The notes below the pieces were generated by a model, which was not told the origin of the DNA, made no database searches, and saw only the letters and a list, made by a program, of their open reading frames with translations. From assembly GCF_000499845.2 (NCBI RefSeq), contig NC_023757.2, positions 7,912,447 to 7,976,446 of the forward strand: a stretch of 64,000 nucleotides of DNA. Reading direction: 5' to 3'. The translations under genes were made by a program, and so were the position numbers. Of this stretch, positions 35,135 to 47,342 are shown piece by piece. The first letter of the stretch is position 1. Each line of letters opens with the position of its first letter. The stretch is from Phaseolus vulgaris (lineage: Eukaryota; Streptophyta; Magnoliopsida; Fabales; Fabaceae).

Positions 35135-35352
35135 TTTTGAAAATTTAGAACAAGCTATACTAAGATAATATTAATCTATTTATATTATTTAGTTTTGTCA
35201 AAAAGGAATCAGAGCTGGTTGGATAAGATGATTTTTCTAATTACAAGATAGATGAAGTTCACTTTAACATAATTTTATAATTTATTGTTTTTTAATTAGA
35301 CGGGTATCAATATCAAAATATTAAAAATTTAAAAGATTATATACATATAGAG
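35069..35352 (-). repeat. Inverted copy of the tRNA-Ala block
   Basis: The pseudo-tRNA plus about 215 bp of its 5' flank, on the minus strand, match 56020-56304 on the plus strand: 'ttaatattttgatattgata', 'cgtctaattaaaaaacaata', 'gctctgattcctttttgac', 'tatagcttgttct'. The match ends at the 3' end of the tRNA. Confidence 0.88.
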
Positions 35353-36020
35353 AGAGTGTAGAGAAACACTAACTATTTCTATGTAAGAGCAAAGAAAAAA
35401 AACATGTTGTATGTGTGCCTAACAAATAAGACTTTCCTTAAGACAAAATATGGAAGGTTGTGTTTCCATTTGTTGTCTTTGAGATGTAAATAAAGAAACA
35501 ATGCATATTTGCGAGATAAAGTATATTTTGTTATATTTGTTTTCGTAAGGTTCTTGATTAATTTTAGGATTACATGATTTCTTAAAACACTATTCAAATG
35601 TTACTTGAATAATATGTTTTTTTTTATTTATAAGAAGTTTTTTGAAGTTATTCTTTAAGTTTTTGAGCAATTTGCATCTTATAAAATATGTTATTTTTAA
35701 AATAAAACAAATAAATTATTTGACTTTTTTTTACATTCAGTTAACATTTAATTGTTTAAACTAACTAATTAATCATCAAGTACATGATTTGAACATTTAG
35801 AAGGTTCTGATGCCTATGATTGTGTTATGCTAAACAAAACACATGTAGGAATATTCGTAAATATAATGTAAAGATTAATTCAAATATTTATTCAATTTTT
35901 AACATCAAACTTTTCATCGAGAGACACATGTAGGAATATTCGTAAATAATGTAAAGATTAATTTAAATATTTATTTAATTTTTAACATTAAAAATTTTAA
36001 CTTTGAGATTTGTAGTGTTT
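35353..36020. other. AT-rich intergenic DNA with a 95-bp tandem duplication
   Basis: No gene. Positions 35839-35933 and 35934-36010 are tandem copies of a unit starting 'acacatgtaggaatattcgt' and containing 'aatgtaaagattaatt' and 'aatttttaacat'. Confidence 0.7.
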
Positions 36021-36230
36021 CTACACATGCTCCATGTGAGGTATAAGTTTTCCACATTCTTTTGAATTTCTAAAAATTAAACATCTTAATAGTTGAGATA
36101 AGGTTATATTTATCACTTTTATTTTATCATATGTTTGGGAATGAAATTTTTTAGAAAACAAAAACTTAGTTCCAAGTTTTTCCCATAAAATCCTCCACAA
36201 GTGACTTATAAGGAACAAATATTGTAACAT
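36021..36230 (-). pseudogene. Gypsy integrase fragment, C-terminal half
   Basis: Minus strand, open for 69 codons: SHLWRILWEKLGTKFLFS matches [18 protein letters not shown] of CRM-type integrases, followed by SQTYDKIKVINITLSQLLRC (compare [20 protein letters not shown]) and GKLIPHMEHV. It picks up where the fragment at 53424-53510 stops, so the two appear to be halves of one gene. Confidence 0.8.
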
Positions 36231-37808
36231 TCATAATACATTAGACATGCATTTTTCATAAAATATATGGAAGAAAAATCTGAAAAAACACGTCAAACCC
36301 CTGTAAAGCCAGCTGAGCTCTAAAGAAAACAAGAAAAGAAGAAATATGCAGGAATCTTGCAGAAAAAAAAAACAAATAGAGGAAAGAGCAGAAAAGGACA
36401 ATTTGCTCAATGCATAAAGAATGGACCAGTAGATTGAGTTAAAAGAACAAGCCTAAAAGAAAGACTTAAAACGTTAAGCGCATGGCAAAGCGCAAAAGAT
36501 ATCCAAAAGAATTGAGACCAAAAGAATTAAAGATATCCAAAGTACAAAGAGTTGAGCGAATCCAAATGGGTTGAGCGCAGAGAATCCTTCATCATGAAGA
36601 AAGCTCAATTTTGCTCAAGAAGGGTTTGAAGGCAACATGAACCAAAATTAGGAATATAGGGAATGCTTGAACCAACATGAAGCCAAGCCCAAGCCAAAGA
36701 ACACTTCATGGCTAAGAAAGCAAAGCATTGGGATCATCTTGGAGCGAATCCCTGACAAATCCCTGCATCTGAGAATCCTAAGAAGCCCAAAGATTACTTT
36801 TGCATAAAGAAAGTCAATCCGCTGGGCGGATTGACCTGCGCTAAGCGAAAGTCAAATCTGTTGAATCGCTTAGGGCTCCCTCCTAAAAATCTATTACTAG
36901 GGATCTCAGGGCTTCATTCAAAACCATCGAAAGGGACGAAAGGCATCAATAGGTATAAAGATAAATTGAAAGGAGAAAGCCTCATGGTTGAAGCCTAGAC
37001 AAAACTATGGAGGAAAGGATCAACAACCTAAGTTGGCAATCAACATTTAAGGGTCCATGTTTGTTGTTCTTTAACTTTTCATACTTGAGCATTCACTATA
37101 AGACTTTATTATGAGTTCCTAAACTTACCCTATTGGGATTGAAAAATAATGTGATATTTCTTAAGTTATTGTTGTTTAAGAATGCTTGTTTTTATTTGAG
37201 ATTCAAGTTTCTTAGGTTTGGTAGTATGCTTAATGCTCAATGGTGAGGAACGACCATTGATGTCCTTGGAGCATGAATGAGGCCGGAAGGCGAGTTCATG
37301 TAAGTGAACCCTAAAAAATCAGCCATAAATCTTAATGGTCGTAGAGCGCAAAACTGCGAATATGGTGAATTCTTCATCTTAATGAATAATTAAGCTATAA
37401 AAATTGAAGGAATTGATTGGGATATTTTATGGTCCTAAATAACCTAATGCGAGGAATCGACTTGGTTTGACCATAAGGAACATGGAATTTGAACAAACAT
37501 AGTCTTTATAAATAACAATAATTAGAGGAATTCACAAAGTTCTTTAATCCCAACATTTGTGTTATATCGCCATCCTTTACTAGAGTTTTTTTTGTCAAAG
37601 TTTCACCTCTCGAACTAAATATTATACTAGAATTAGTATAATTGTTTATAAAATATATGTAATCAATCTATGTTTTTGAATCACTTCATCTTGAAAGTTA
37701 TTTATACTACAATAAACATTAATTCCCAATGGATACGACAATCTTCAATTGTACTACAATTGACTTAATTTGCTTGTCGAGAAAATAATTTTAAATCTGC
37801 CCCATCTG
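36231..37808 (+). mobile_element. Non-coding LTR-type element, left part
   Basis: Contains words typical of phaseoloid gypsy LTRs ('ttgagcgaatccaaatgggt', 'gctgggcggattgacctgcg', 'cgctaagcg'). It ends with a leader-like stretch (37690-37790). Positions 36360-36610 match 53185-53423 as a diverged direct repeat on the other side of the outer CRM element. No coding sequence is seen. Its left border coincides with the break in the integrase gene. The type (LARD or a Tat-like relic) is uncertain. Confidence 0.6.
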
Positions 37809-38475
37809 ATGGGTTGATACCAAAAGATGGGTTGTTCTTCTTGGATATTTGAAAAGGGTGCCGGAAGCAATGGATGTGATGGATCAAGGAGGGCTCATAT
37901 AGAGCTATGGGTTCCTTGTAGGTGCATGAAAGGTATGGAGAGTGATTGGTTGGGCCATATCACTTGGAGAAAGGTGGAGGTGAAGATCAAAGTGTCTAAC
38001 CTAGAGAGACTAGACAAGGGAGTAGAAGCTTGCAATATTTGGCAGCAATTTACTCATAAAATTGATCTTATTAAAACATGAGCCAAGCACCCCATTATAT
38101 AGGTTCAGGTGCCTTGGAGAACAAGGAGCAAGGGTAGGAAGGGGAATACACAAAAGAGCGGCTGCTAGGGTTTTGACTAAAGTCAATGTCACACCCTAGG
38201 AGCAAAGTTCTAGAAGCTAGGTTAACTTCTTACCCTGAAAGGCTTTACTCAAGCTACAATGATAAGCACACCCCCCCCATTATGCTAAATGAACCCTATG
38301 CTACTGAAATTACAAATAAAGAAACTAGCTCTCATGGCTTGGGCTTTACTTCTTGTGGTCCTCTTTGAACATATAAAGAAACATTTCTTTGCCATCAGTA
38401 GTAGAATCCCAATCTTCTTGAATCCTCTTTGCCAGTGGGCTTGAACTAGGGCCCAAGCTTGGGCCTCTTCCATCA
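37809..38475 (-). repeat. 3' LTR of the outer CRM element
   Basis: 667 bp. It is 12 bp shorter than the 5' LTR: near 38440 the bases coding TTRSM are missing. It also carries the stop codon of pol (38346). A TATATAAT box is near 38094 on the minus strand. Confidence 0.92.
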
Positions 38476-41400
38476 TCCCCTCCCTCTAAAAGAGGATTTG
38501 TCCTCAAATCACATGCTTCTGCCTCTTCATCTTCACTACCTGCAAAAGGTCTTAGATCCATAACATTGAAGGTAGTATGTACTCCATATTCTTTAGGCAG
38601 GTCAATTTGATATGCATTATTATTGATTCTTTTGAGAACTTGGAAGGGGCCATCACCCCGGGGACTAAGTTTAGACTTCCTCTGATTAGGGAATCTATCT
38701 TTTCTAAGGTGAAGCCAAACCTAATCTCCCTCCTCAAAAATCACCTCTCTCTTCCCCTTATTGCTATGTTTCCTGTATTTCTCTGTTTGTTGTTGTATTT
38801 TGTATTTAATCCTCTCATGCATTTTCTTTACAAATTCAACCTTTGTTACTCCTTCTTTATGCACAAAATCTTGTGGATTAGGTAGAGGTAACAAATCCAA
38901 AGGAGTAAGAGGATTGAACCCATACACAGCCTCAAATGGAGAAATGTTAGTAGTTTTATGAACTACTCTATTATATGCAAACTCAATAGGAGGAAGGTAC
39001 TCATCCCAAGATTTGTGGTTTCCTTTCATGATTGACCTAAGCATAGTGGAAAGAGATCTATTTACAACTTCAGTTTGTCCATCCGCTTGAGGGTGACAAG
39101 AAGTTGAGAAATTCAACTTAGTTCCAAGCCTTTCCCAAAGAGTTCTCCAGAAATGGCTTACAAATTTAGGATCTCTATCCAAAACTATGGTCTTAGGTAA
39201 ACCATGTAGTCTTACCACTTCTCTAAAGAAGAGCTTAGAGATGTTGGTAGCATCATCCACTTTATGGCAATGTATGAAATGAGCCATCTTGCTAAACCTA
39301 TCCACTACCACAAAGATGGAATCAAAACCTTTATGTGTCCTAGGAAGTCCTAATATGAAATCCATGCTTATATCTTCCCAAGGAGCACTTGCAAAAGGTA
39401 AAGGAATGTAGAGTCCGTGAGGCATTGTCTTAGATTTAGCTTTTAAACATGAAATGCATCTATGACAATGTCTTTGGACATCTTTCCTCATGTGTGGCCA
39501 AAAGAATTTTCTTTTTAAAAGCTCAAGAGTTTTATCAACTCCAAAATGGCCCATGAGTCCTCCTTCATGTGCTTCTTTTACAAGGAGTTTTCTATGTGTT
39601 CCTTGGGGTATGCAAAGTTTTCCTTCTTTAAATAAGTACCCCTCAGAAACATAAAAACCTCCTTGTGCTCTATGTTGACACTCAGCAAAAGTGGTTGCAA
39701 AATCATGATCTTTTTTATAAAGTTCAGGTATGTTTTCAAATCCAAGAATTTGGGCTCCAAGTTTAGAAAAGAGGGCATGTCTCCTTGATAGAGCATTTGC
39801 CACAATATTTGTATTGCCCTTCTTGTATTTGATAACATATGGAAATTGCTCAAGAAATTTCATCCACTTTGCATGTCTTTTGTTCAACTTGTGTTGACCC
39901 TTCAAATATTTCAAAGACTCGTGATCACTATGTATGACAAATTCTTTTGAGACTAGATAATGTTCCCAAGTCTGTAGGGCCCTCACAAGTGCATAAAGCT
40001 CTTTGTCATAGGTGGGATAGTTGAGGGCGGCACCATGAAGTTTTTCACTAAAATATGCAATTGGGTGCCCACCTTGCAACAACACAACACCTATTCATAC
40101 TCCCGATGCATCACACTCTAGCTCAAAAGTTTTTGAAAAGTTTGGTAAAGCTCGAATGGGTGCATTAGTGAGTTGAACTTTCAACCTTTGAAAGGCTTGC
40201 TCATGCTTCTCCGTCCAACAAAATGGAGTGTCTTTCTTCACTAACTCATTGAGTGGTGAAGCTAGACTTGAGAAGTTAGGAACAAATCTCCTATAGAAAC
40301 TTGCTAGAGACCATGAAAGCTCCTAACATCTGCTACATTTTGTGGGGTTGGCCACTCTTTGATGGCTTTTGATTTTCTCGGGGTCAACATGTACCCCATT
40401 TTTGTTTACTATAAAACCTAAAAACACTACACTATCTACACAAAAAGTGCACTTATCTATATTAGCAAACAAACTATTTTTCCTAAGCACTAAAAGAACC
40501 TCCCTAAGGTGACTTAGGTGGGACTCTAGGCTTTGACTATATACTAATATATCATCAAAATAAACTACTACGTATATACCTATGCAATCCATAAGGACAT
40601 GATTCATAAGCCTCATGAAAGTGCTAGGTGCATTAGTGAGTCCAAAAGGCATCACTAACCACTCATATAATCCAAATTTGGTCTTAAAAGCAGTTTTCCA
40701 CTCATCACCCTCTTTGATTCTTATTTGGTGATATCCGCTTTTGAGATCAATTTTAGAAAATATAGTGGACCCATGCAATTCATCAAGCATATCATCAAGT
40801 CTAGGAATTGGATGCCTGTATTTGATGGTGATATTATTGATGGCCCTACAATCACAACACATTCTCCACTTGCCATCTTTCTTTGGCACCAACAAAACAG
40901 GTACAGCACAAGGACTTAAACTCTTTTGAACCCATCCTTTCTCCAACAATTCCTGAACTTGTGACTCTATCTCCTTAGTCTCCTTAGGATTAGTTCTATA
41001 AGCTGGTCTATTTGGTAGACTAGCTCCCGGAACTAAATCTATTTGGTGTTCTATACCTCTAACAGGTGGAAGTCCAATGGGTCCTTCCTTAGGCAATATA
41101 TCACCAAATTCTTTTAAAAGTTTTTGGACTTGAGAAGGTAGCTCACAAACTTTAGAAAGTATGGCAGTGCATATAAGTGTTCCTTTACAAAGAAGGAGGC
41201 CTGAAGGTTGTTCAGATAGAAGTATCTTTTCAATCTTATTTTCAAATTTTTCTTCTTTCTGAATGACCTTGTGGGAAGGAACACTCTTCTCCCACGCCTC
41301 AGCTTTCTCTCTAAGGTCTTTTTCTATTTTCTTTTTTTTCTCTCATTTTCTCTTTTTAGTTTCATTTGTACTTGGTCCTTTACCACTTGTGAGGGTCTTA

Positions 41401-41932
41401 AAGGATAAAGTAAAAATTTCTTTTCCTTATGAGTAAAAGTAATCTCGTTGGTAAGACCATTATGCATAACTTTCTTATCAAATTGCCATGGTCTTCCCAA
41501 TAAGATATGACAGTCTTCCATGGGTACTACATCACAAAAAATCTCATCTTTATAGTTCCCCACATAAAGACTAACTTTTACTCGCTTGTCTACAGTTAGT
41601 TCCCCATCTTCATTGATCCATTGAAGTTTGTAAGGTTTTGGATGAGATACTAATTGTAGATTAAGTTTTTCAACCATCCTAGTGCTACAACAATTGCAAC
41701 AAGAACCACTATCCACAATGAGAGAACAAATGTTTTCTAAAACTTTACATCTTGTATGAAAGATGTTCTCTCTTTGTGTTTCATGGTTCACACTAGGGTG
41801 ATTGTTGAGGGTTCTTCTGATCATCATTAATTCTCCTTCACAAGGATATGCCCCCTCACTATCTTCTTTCTCTTCTTCCCCACTAGACTCGTCATCTTGG
41901 CTGCTATACTCACCCCTCTCTCTTAAGATCAT
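38346..41932 (-). pseudogene. pol of the outer CRM element
   Basis: Minus strand. Protease region with VDSGSC (near 41700) and a LLGRPWQFD-type segment. RT with [35 protein letters not shown] and an intact YFDDILVYS (ORF 40323-41096). RNase H with [18 protein letters not shown]. Integrase with a zinc region ([31 protein letters not shown]), the core motifs [14 protein letters not shown] and [13 protein letters not shown], and a [12 protein letters not shown] end (ORF 38721-40085, 454 codons). Frameshifts near 41324, 40363 and 38722 and a stop near 40094 break it. The last about 43 codons (GPSSSPLAKRIQEDWDS to the stop) lie inside the 3' LTR. Confidence 0.88.
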
Positions 41933-42902
41933 TGATGTGATTCCAATAGCCACATAGAGAATGATTCTTGACATTCTTAGGAATCACCTTGAGCTGAACA
42001 TTATAGAGGCACTTTTCTTAGAGTTGGATCATTGTTCTAAGACAAGAACTCACCAAAAACTAGTACCAAATCCCAAACTCATTTGGATGAACCAAATATT
42101 GTCAAATTGAATCAACAAAGAGAGTAAAAATTGGAATGACCGAACAGAATTGAACAAGTATTCATATGAACCGATCAAAATAGAAATTAGAAACAAAAAC
42201 AGAACATAGGTGCTGGAAAATAGAAAAACCGAACCAAAACAACTCAAGAATACAAGGCAACATGAACAATTGAAAAAGAAGAAAGGAAGGAGAAGAGAGT
42301 GCTCATGAAGATGGAAAAATGTTGGATGATCTCGCCACTAGAAGTGTGGAATGCTCCTAGATGAGAGTGATGCCGCCACTTGAGGACTCCAATGATCCAT
42401 CAAGATAAGACTAGAGAAGAAGGCTCCAAAAGCTCTCCAAAGGTCACTCAAAATTTGAGTAGAGTTTTCTTAGATTAATTCCAATCTGAATTTTACAAAG
42501 AGAGCACCTCTATTTATAGCCTAAGGTGCTGAAAAAGCAAGCTAAAACAATTCAAAAATTCCCTCCCAAATCATTCTAGAACCGGCGCCTATTCTACTTC
42601 TACTTTGGCACCTCCTATTCTACTTCTACACCTACCTACTAATACACCCCCCTAAAGCTCCTAACTAAAGCCTACAAGATGCTAAAACAAAAGAGGTTTC
42701 TAATGTTTTCCTCTAAGCACCTTCAACTAAAGAAATTACAAAAAGAGAAAATAAATGTCCTCTAGCTCCCAAAGCTTTGAACATGCTTCTTGTAATCCTT
42801 TGAGGTGGACTTTGACCTCCATGGGCGTCTTCTATTTGTGCCTCCACCTCGTCTTGATCTTGTTGATTGGCCTCCATGTCCTCTTGAGCTTGATCTCTAT
42901 CA
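41933..42902 (-). repeat. 3' LTR of the inner CRM element
   Basis: 970 bp, TGATAGAGATCAAGC...CACATCA on the minus strand. Its first 190 bp encode the end of pol (stop at 42713). The TATAAATAGAGGTGC core promoter box lies near 42510-42520. Confidence 0.93.
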
Positions 42903-45900
42903 TACTCCCCGAGTTGGAGAGAATTCGACCACGAATTTTGGAGACCTACAGAAAAAGGAGTTAGATCGCTGACATTAAAAGTATGACTACCTAAGAATGT
43001 ATCAGGCATATCTAACTCATAAGCATTGTCATTAATCCTCTTGAGGACTTGGAAAGGTCCATCCCCTCGAGGCATTAGTTTGGACTTCCTTTGAGTAGGA
43101 AAACGATCCTTCCTCAAGTGAAGCCAAACCAAATCGCCCTCATCAAACAACAAAGCTTTTCTCCTTTTATTGGCAAGTTCAGCATACTTGCCAACCTTCT
43201 TCTCAATTCTCTTCTTGATGTCTTTATGCAAAGTTTTCACAAAAGAAGCCTTTTCATCCCCATCTTTGCACAAGACATCTCCAAAAAGGGGAATAGGAAG
43301 AAGATCAAGAGGTGTTAGGGGATTAAACCCATAGACCACCTCAAAAGGAGAATGGGAGGTGGTAGAATTTACTACTCGGTTATATGCAAACTCAACATGG
43401 GGTAGTAAATTCTCCCACACTCTAGGGTTCCCCGAAATAAAGCATCTCAATAGTTGTCCCAAAGTTCTATTCACCACCTCGGTTTGACCATCAGTTTGTG
43501 GGTGGCAAGTGGTAGAAAATAAAAGCTTAGTTCCAAGCTTGCCCCACAAGGTCTTCCAAAAGTGACTCAAGAACTTAGGATCTCTATCGGACACTATAGA
43601 CCTAGGAATCCCATGCAAGCGAACCACTTCTTGGAAGAAGAGGTTTGCAATGTGGCATGCATCATCCACTTTGTGGCAAGGAATAAAGTGAGCCATCTTT
43701 GAAAAACGATCCACTACCACAAAAATGGAGTCCTTTCCTTTGATGTCTTGGGTAAGCCTAAGATGAAATCCATAGATATATCTACCCAAGGCATTGAAGG
43801 GATAGGAAGAGGAGTATAAAGACCATGGGGATGCATTTTAGACTTAGCTTTGCGGCAAGCTATGCATTTATCACACAAACTATGAACATGTTTATGCATA
43901 TGAGGCCAAAAAAAAATGTTCATGCAACACATCCAAAGTTTTAGCAACCCCAAAATGTCCCATTAAACCCCCCTCATGAGCTTCTCTAACAAGAGATAAT
44001 CTAATAGAGCATTGGGGAACACAAAGACGTTTTCCTTTAAAAAGAAAGCCATCTTGAATAAAAAAATCTTTGTGTCCTCCCTTAAGACACTCTTGATAGA
44101 GGAGAGAAAAATCAAGGTCATCATGATAAAGTTCCTTAATGTGATCAAAACCAAGATATTGAGAGGTTAAAAGATTTAGCAAGGTGTATCTTCTAGAAAG
44201 AGCATCCGCCACAATATTTATTTTGCCTTGCTTGTGTTTGATCACATAAGGAAATTGCTCAATGAATTCCACCCACTTAGCATGCCTCTTGTTAAGTTTG
44301 TTTTGGCTTTTCAAATATTTAAGAGATTCATGATCACTATGTATCACAAACTCTTTGGGAAAAAGATAGTGTTGCCAAGTAAACAAAGCCCTAACAAGTG
44401 CATATAATTCCTTATCATAGGTGGAATAGTTGAGATGACTTCCCTTCAATTTCTCACTAAAATAGGCTATGGGGTGGCCCTCTTGGAGGAGAACAGCCCC
44501 AATACCTATGCTTGAAGCATCACACTCAATCTCAAAAGTCTTAGTGAAATTAGGAAGGGCCAAGATGGGAGCATTAGTCAATTTTTGTTTCAAAGTGTCA
44601 AAAGCAATTTGTTGTGCTTCTCCCCAATGAAAGACCACATCCTTTTTCACTATGTCATTGAGTGGTGCGGCAATGGTACCAAAGTTTGGGACAAATCTTC
44701 TATAGAAAGAAGCAAGACCATGAAAACTTCAAACCTCATTCAAAGATTTCGGTGTAGGCCAATTTTGAATGGCCACCACCTTTGTTTTGTCTACATGGAC
44801 TCCTTTACAACTCACCACAAACCCTAGGAATTCTATATGATCAAGAGCAAACATACATTTAGCAAGGTTAGCATACAAATGTTCCTTCCTAAGGGTTTCT
44901 AAAACTTGCCTAACATGCAACCTATGGTCATTCAAAGATAAGCTATAAATGAGAATGTCATCAAAGTAAACCACAACAAACTTACCAATGAAAGGTCTAA
45001 GAACATGATGCATGAGGCGCATGAAGGTACTTGGTGCATTAGTTAAACCAAAAGGCATAACTAACCACTCATATAAACCAAAGTTGGTCTTAAAAGCCGT
45101 CTTCCATTCATCACCCGGTTTGATACGGATTTGATTGTAGCCGCTTTTAAGATCAATCTTTGAAAAGATTTTAGAACCATGTAATTCATCCAACAAATCA
45201 TCTAGTCTAGGTATGGGATGCCTATACTTAATGGTTATCTTATTTATGGCCCTACAATCTGAACACATTCGCCATGTGCCATCCTTTTTTGGCACTAAGA
45301 TGATAGGCATAGCATAAGGACTCATGCTATCTTGCACCCACCCTTTCTCTATCAAAGCCTCAACTTGTTGGCGAATTTCCTTGGTTTCACTTGGATTGGT
45401 CCTATATGCTGGATGGTTTGGTAAAGAAGAGCCCGGTATCAAATCAATTTGGTGCTCAATCCCTCTCAAAGGTGGAAGTCCATTTGGAGGATCTTGAAAC
45501 ACATCTTGGAACTCTTCTACCAAATTTTCCAAGCAATGAGGACTATCAACAAGTGATTCTACTCTAAGAGTTCTAGGGATGGCTAAAAAAAGAGGATGAT
45601 GAGCCACTATTTCCCTTTCAATGTCACGCCTAGACACAAGGAGTGTAGGCTTAGAACTCTTATCTTTTTTATCTTTTTGATCTTTTTCACTCTCCCTCTT
45701 TCTCTTCATGATAACTTGGTCCTCATGGACTTCTCTTGGAGAGAGAGATTTTAAAGTAACCTTGTGACCATGGAATTCAAAAGATAGTTTGTTGGTAAAG
45801 CCATCATGTAAAACTTTTCTATCAAATTGCCAAGGCCTTCCCAAAAGAACATGAGTGGCTTCCATGGGCACAACATCACATAATACCTCATCTTTGTATT

Positions 45901-46057
45901 TTCCAATGGAGAAATGGATGAGGACTTGTTTATTAACAAATATTTCTCCTACTTCACTAAGCCATTGTAATTTGTAGGGCTTTGTATGAGAGATAGTAGG
46001 CAATCCAAGCTTATCTACTACTCTTGTACTAGCCACATTTGCACAACTACCCCCCAT
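42713..46057 (-). pseudogene. pol of the inner CRM element
   Basis: Minus strand. ORF 44729-46057 holds the protease (GGSCANVASTRVVDKL, LLGRPWQFDRKVLHDG) and RT ([35 protein letters not shown], intact YFDDILIYS). A single TGA at 44729-44731 interrupts [14 protein letters not shown]; it is compatible with one C-to-T change and the frame continues. ORF 43892-44650 holds RNase H ([25 protein letters not shown]) and the integrase zinc region. Frameshifts follow in an A9 run near 43910 and near 43740. ORF 42713-43789 holds the integrase core ([42 protein letters not shown]) and a tail ending in [10 protein letters not shown] and [11 protein letters not shown], encoded by the LTR. Confidence 0.9.
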
Positions 46058-47342
46058 CCACTATCAAAGAACAAATGTTGTTTTGAATAAGACATCTTGT
46101 ATGGAAAATATTTTCCCTTTGACTTTCATCAAAAGGTTGTGAAACTTGTCCAAGAAGTCTTCTCACAACTAACAAGTCCCCTTCAAGTGGACATTCGCTC
46201 TCTTCCTCACTAGATGCATGAGAATGCAATGAATGCTTTGGAGAATCCGAATCATGCTCACTAACTACAATGCCCTCATGCATGTACATACTTCGTTTGG
46301 AAGGACAATTTGCAGCAATATGACCATAACCCATACATTTAAAGCATTTAGTGTTAGATGTTCTAGTGGGAGACTTAGGTCTAGAAGTAGATGGCTTAGA
46401 TTCCTTGGGTTTGAAAGAAGAATCTTTGGAAGGATGTTTAGAAAAAGAAGTTTTGTTTCTCCAAGACTTGGAGTAGTATCCATCATTGGAAGCATTTTTA
46501 AAAGAGTTTTTCTTAGCAAGTTGGGCTTCCACCTTCATTGCAAGATGAACTAAAGAGCCCAATGATGAATACTCTTGTAACTCAACAATGTCTTGAATAT
46601 CCTTCCTAAGACCACTCACAAACCTAGCAACCATGGCTTCTTCACTTTCTTCTAATTCAATTTTAAGCACAAGCGTCTCAAGCTCCTTATAATATTCATC
46701 CACATTTAGTGTGCCTTGTTGAAACCGTTGGAGTCTCAACATGAGGTCTTTCCTAAAATGTGGGGGCACAAACCTAGCGTGCATATGATCCTTTAAAGAG
46801 TTCCAAGAGTCCACGGGAGGACCCTTGTGATAGATAATGTCCTTTACAATTCCATGCCACCATTTCATGGCATAATCACTAAACTCTAAGGTGGCTAGCT
46901 TGAGCTTATGCTCATCTTGGATCTCAAAATTTTTTTCACACTTAGCCTCCCAATCTAAATATACATTTGGATCACTAGAACCATTAAAACAAGGTAGCTT
47001 GACCGAAGGAAGCTTGGACTTTGCATCATGATAGAAGCCATTGCCGTAGTGAATTCTTTCCCCTTGGTGATGATGTCTTTGTCCATGGACTTGGGGTGGA
47101 GGTCTCCTTCTCCTATGCTCATCTTCACGGCCAACATCATTTGAAGAAGCTCTTGAAGATGGTCTATGAGAATGATGTCCATCATGAATAGAAGGAGATG
47201 GTCTAGCTTGTTGGACCTCCATCTTTTGCATTTTCTCCTCCAACCGTCTAATTGTTCTTTGAGCTTCATGTAATTCACCAAGAATTGAAGCTTTGGAAGG
47301 AGAATTCTGCTTGTAGGATGCATCACTTGAAAATCCAGCCAT
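46047..47342 (-). CDS. gag of the inner CRM element
   Basis: 431 codons on the minus strand. An N-terminal coiled-coil segment (LHEAQRTIRRLEEKMQKME), then a His/Arg/Ser-rich linker, the retrotransposon gag core (LPCFNGSSDPNVYLDWEAK, WHGIVKDII, PPHFRKDLMLRLQRFQQGT, EYYKELETLVLK, RFVSGLRKDIQDIVEL) and one CCHC zinc knuckle (CFKCMGYGHIAANC). The frame runs on towards protease and stops at an over-long C6 homopolymer at 46054, where one extra base separates it from the next ORF. That may be a real mutation or an assembly error. It packages element RNA into virus-like particles in active relatives. Confidence 0.85.
   Translation of the reverse strand: MAGFSSDASYKQNSPSKASILGELHEAQRTIRRLEEKMQKMEVQQARPSPSIHDGHHSHRPSSRASSNDVGREDEHRRRRPPPQVHGQRHHHQGERIHYGNGFYHDAKSKLPSVKLPCFNGSSDPNVYLDWEAKCEKNFEIQDEHKLKLATLEFSDYAMKWWHGIVKDIIYHKGPPVDSWNSLKDHMHARFVPPHFRKDLMLRLQRFQQGTLNVDEYYKELETLVLKIELEESEEAMVARFVSGLRKDIQDIVELQEYSSLGSLVHLAMKVEAQLAKKNSFKNASNDGYYSKSWRNKTSFSKHPSKDSSFKPKESKPSTSRPKSPTRTSNTKCFKCMGYGHIAANCPSKRSMYMHEGIVVSEHDSDSPKHSLHSHASSEEESECPLEGDLLVVRRLLGQVSQPFDESQRENIFHTRCLIQNNICSLIVDGG

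Noticed and set aside
36021..36230. Independent small gene for a 69-codon protein
   Set aside because: The translation is a piece of gypsy integrase that continues at 53424-53510.
37827..38081. 84-codon frame also found at 52508-52762
   Set aside because: The apparent conservation only reflects that both are in LTRs of the same element, and the frame runs antisense to the element.
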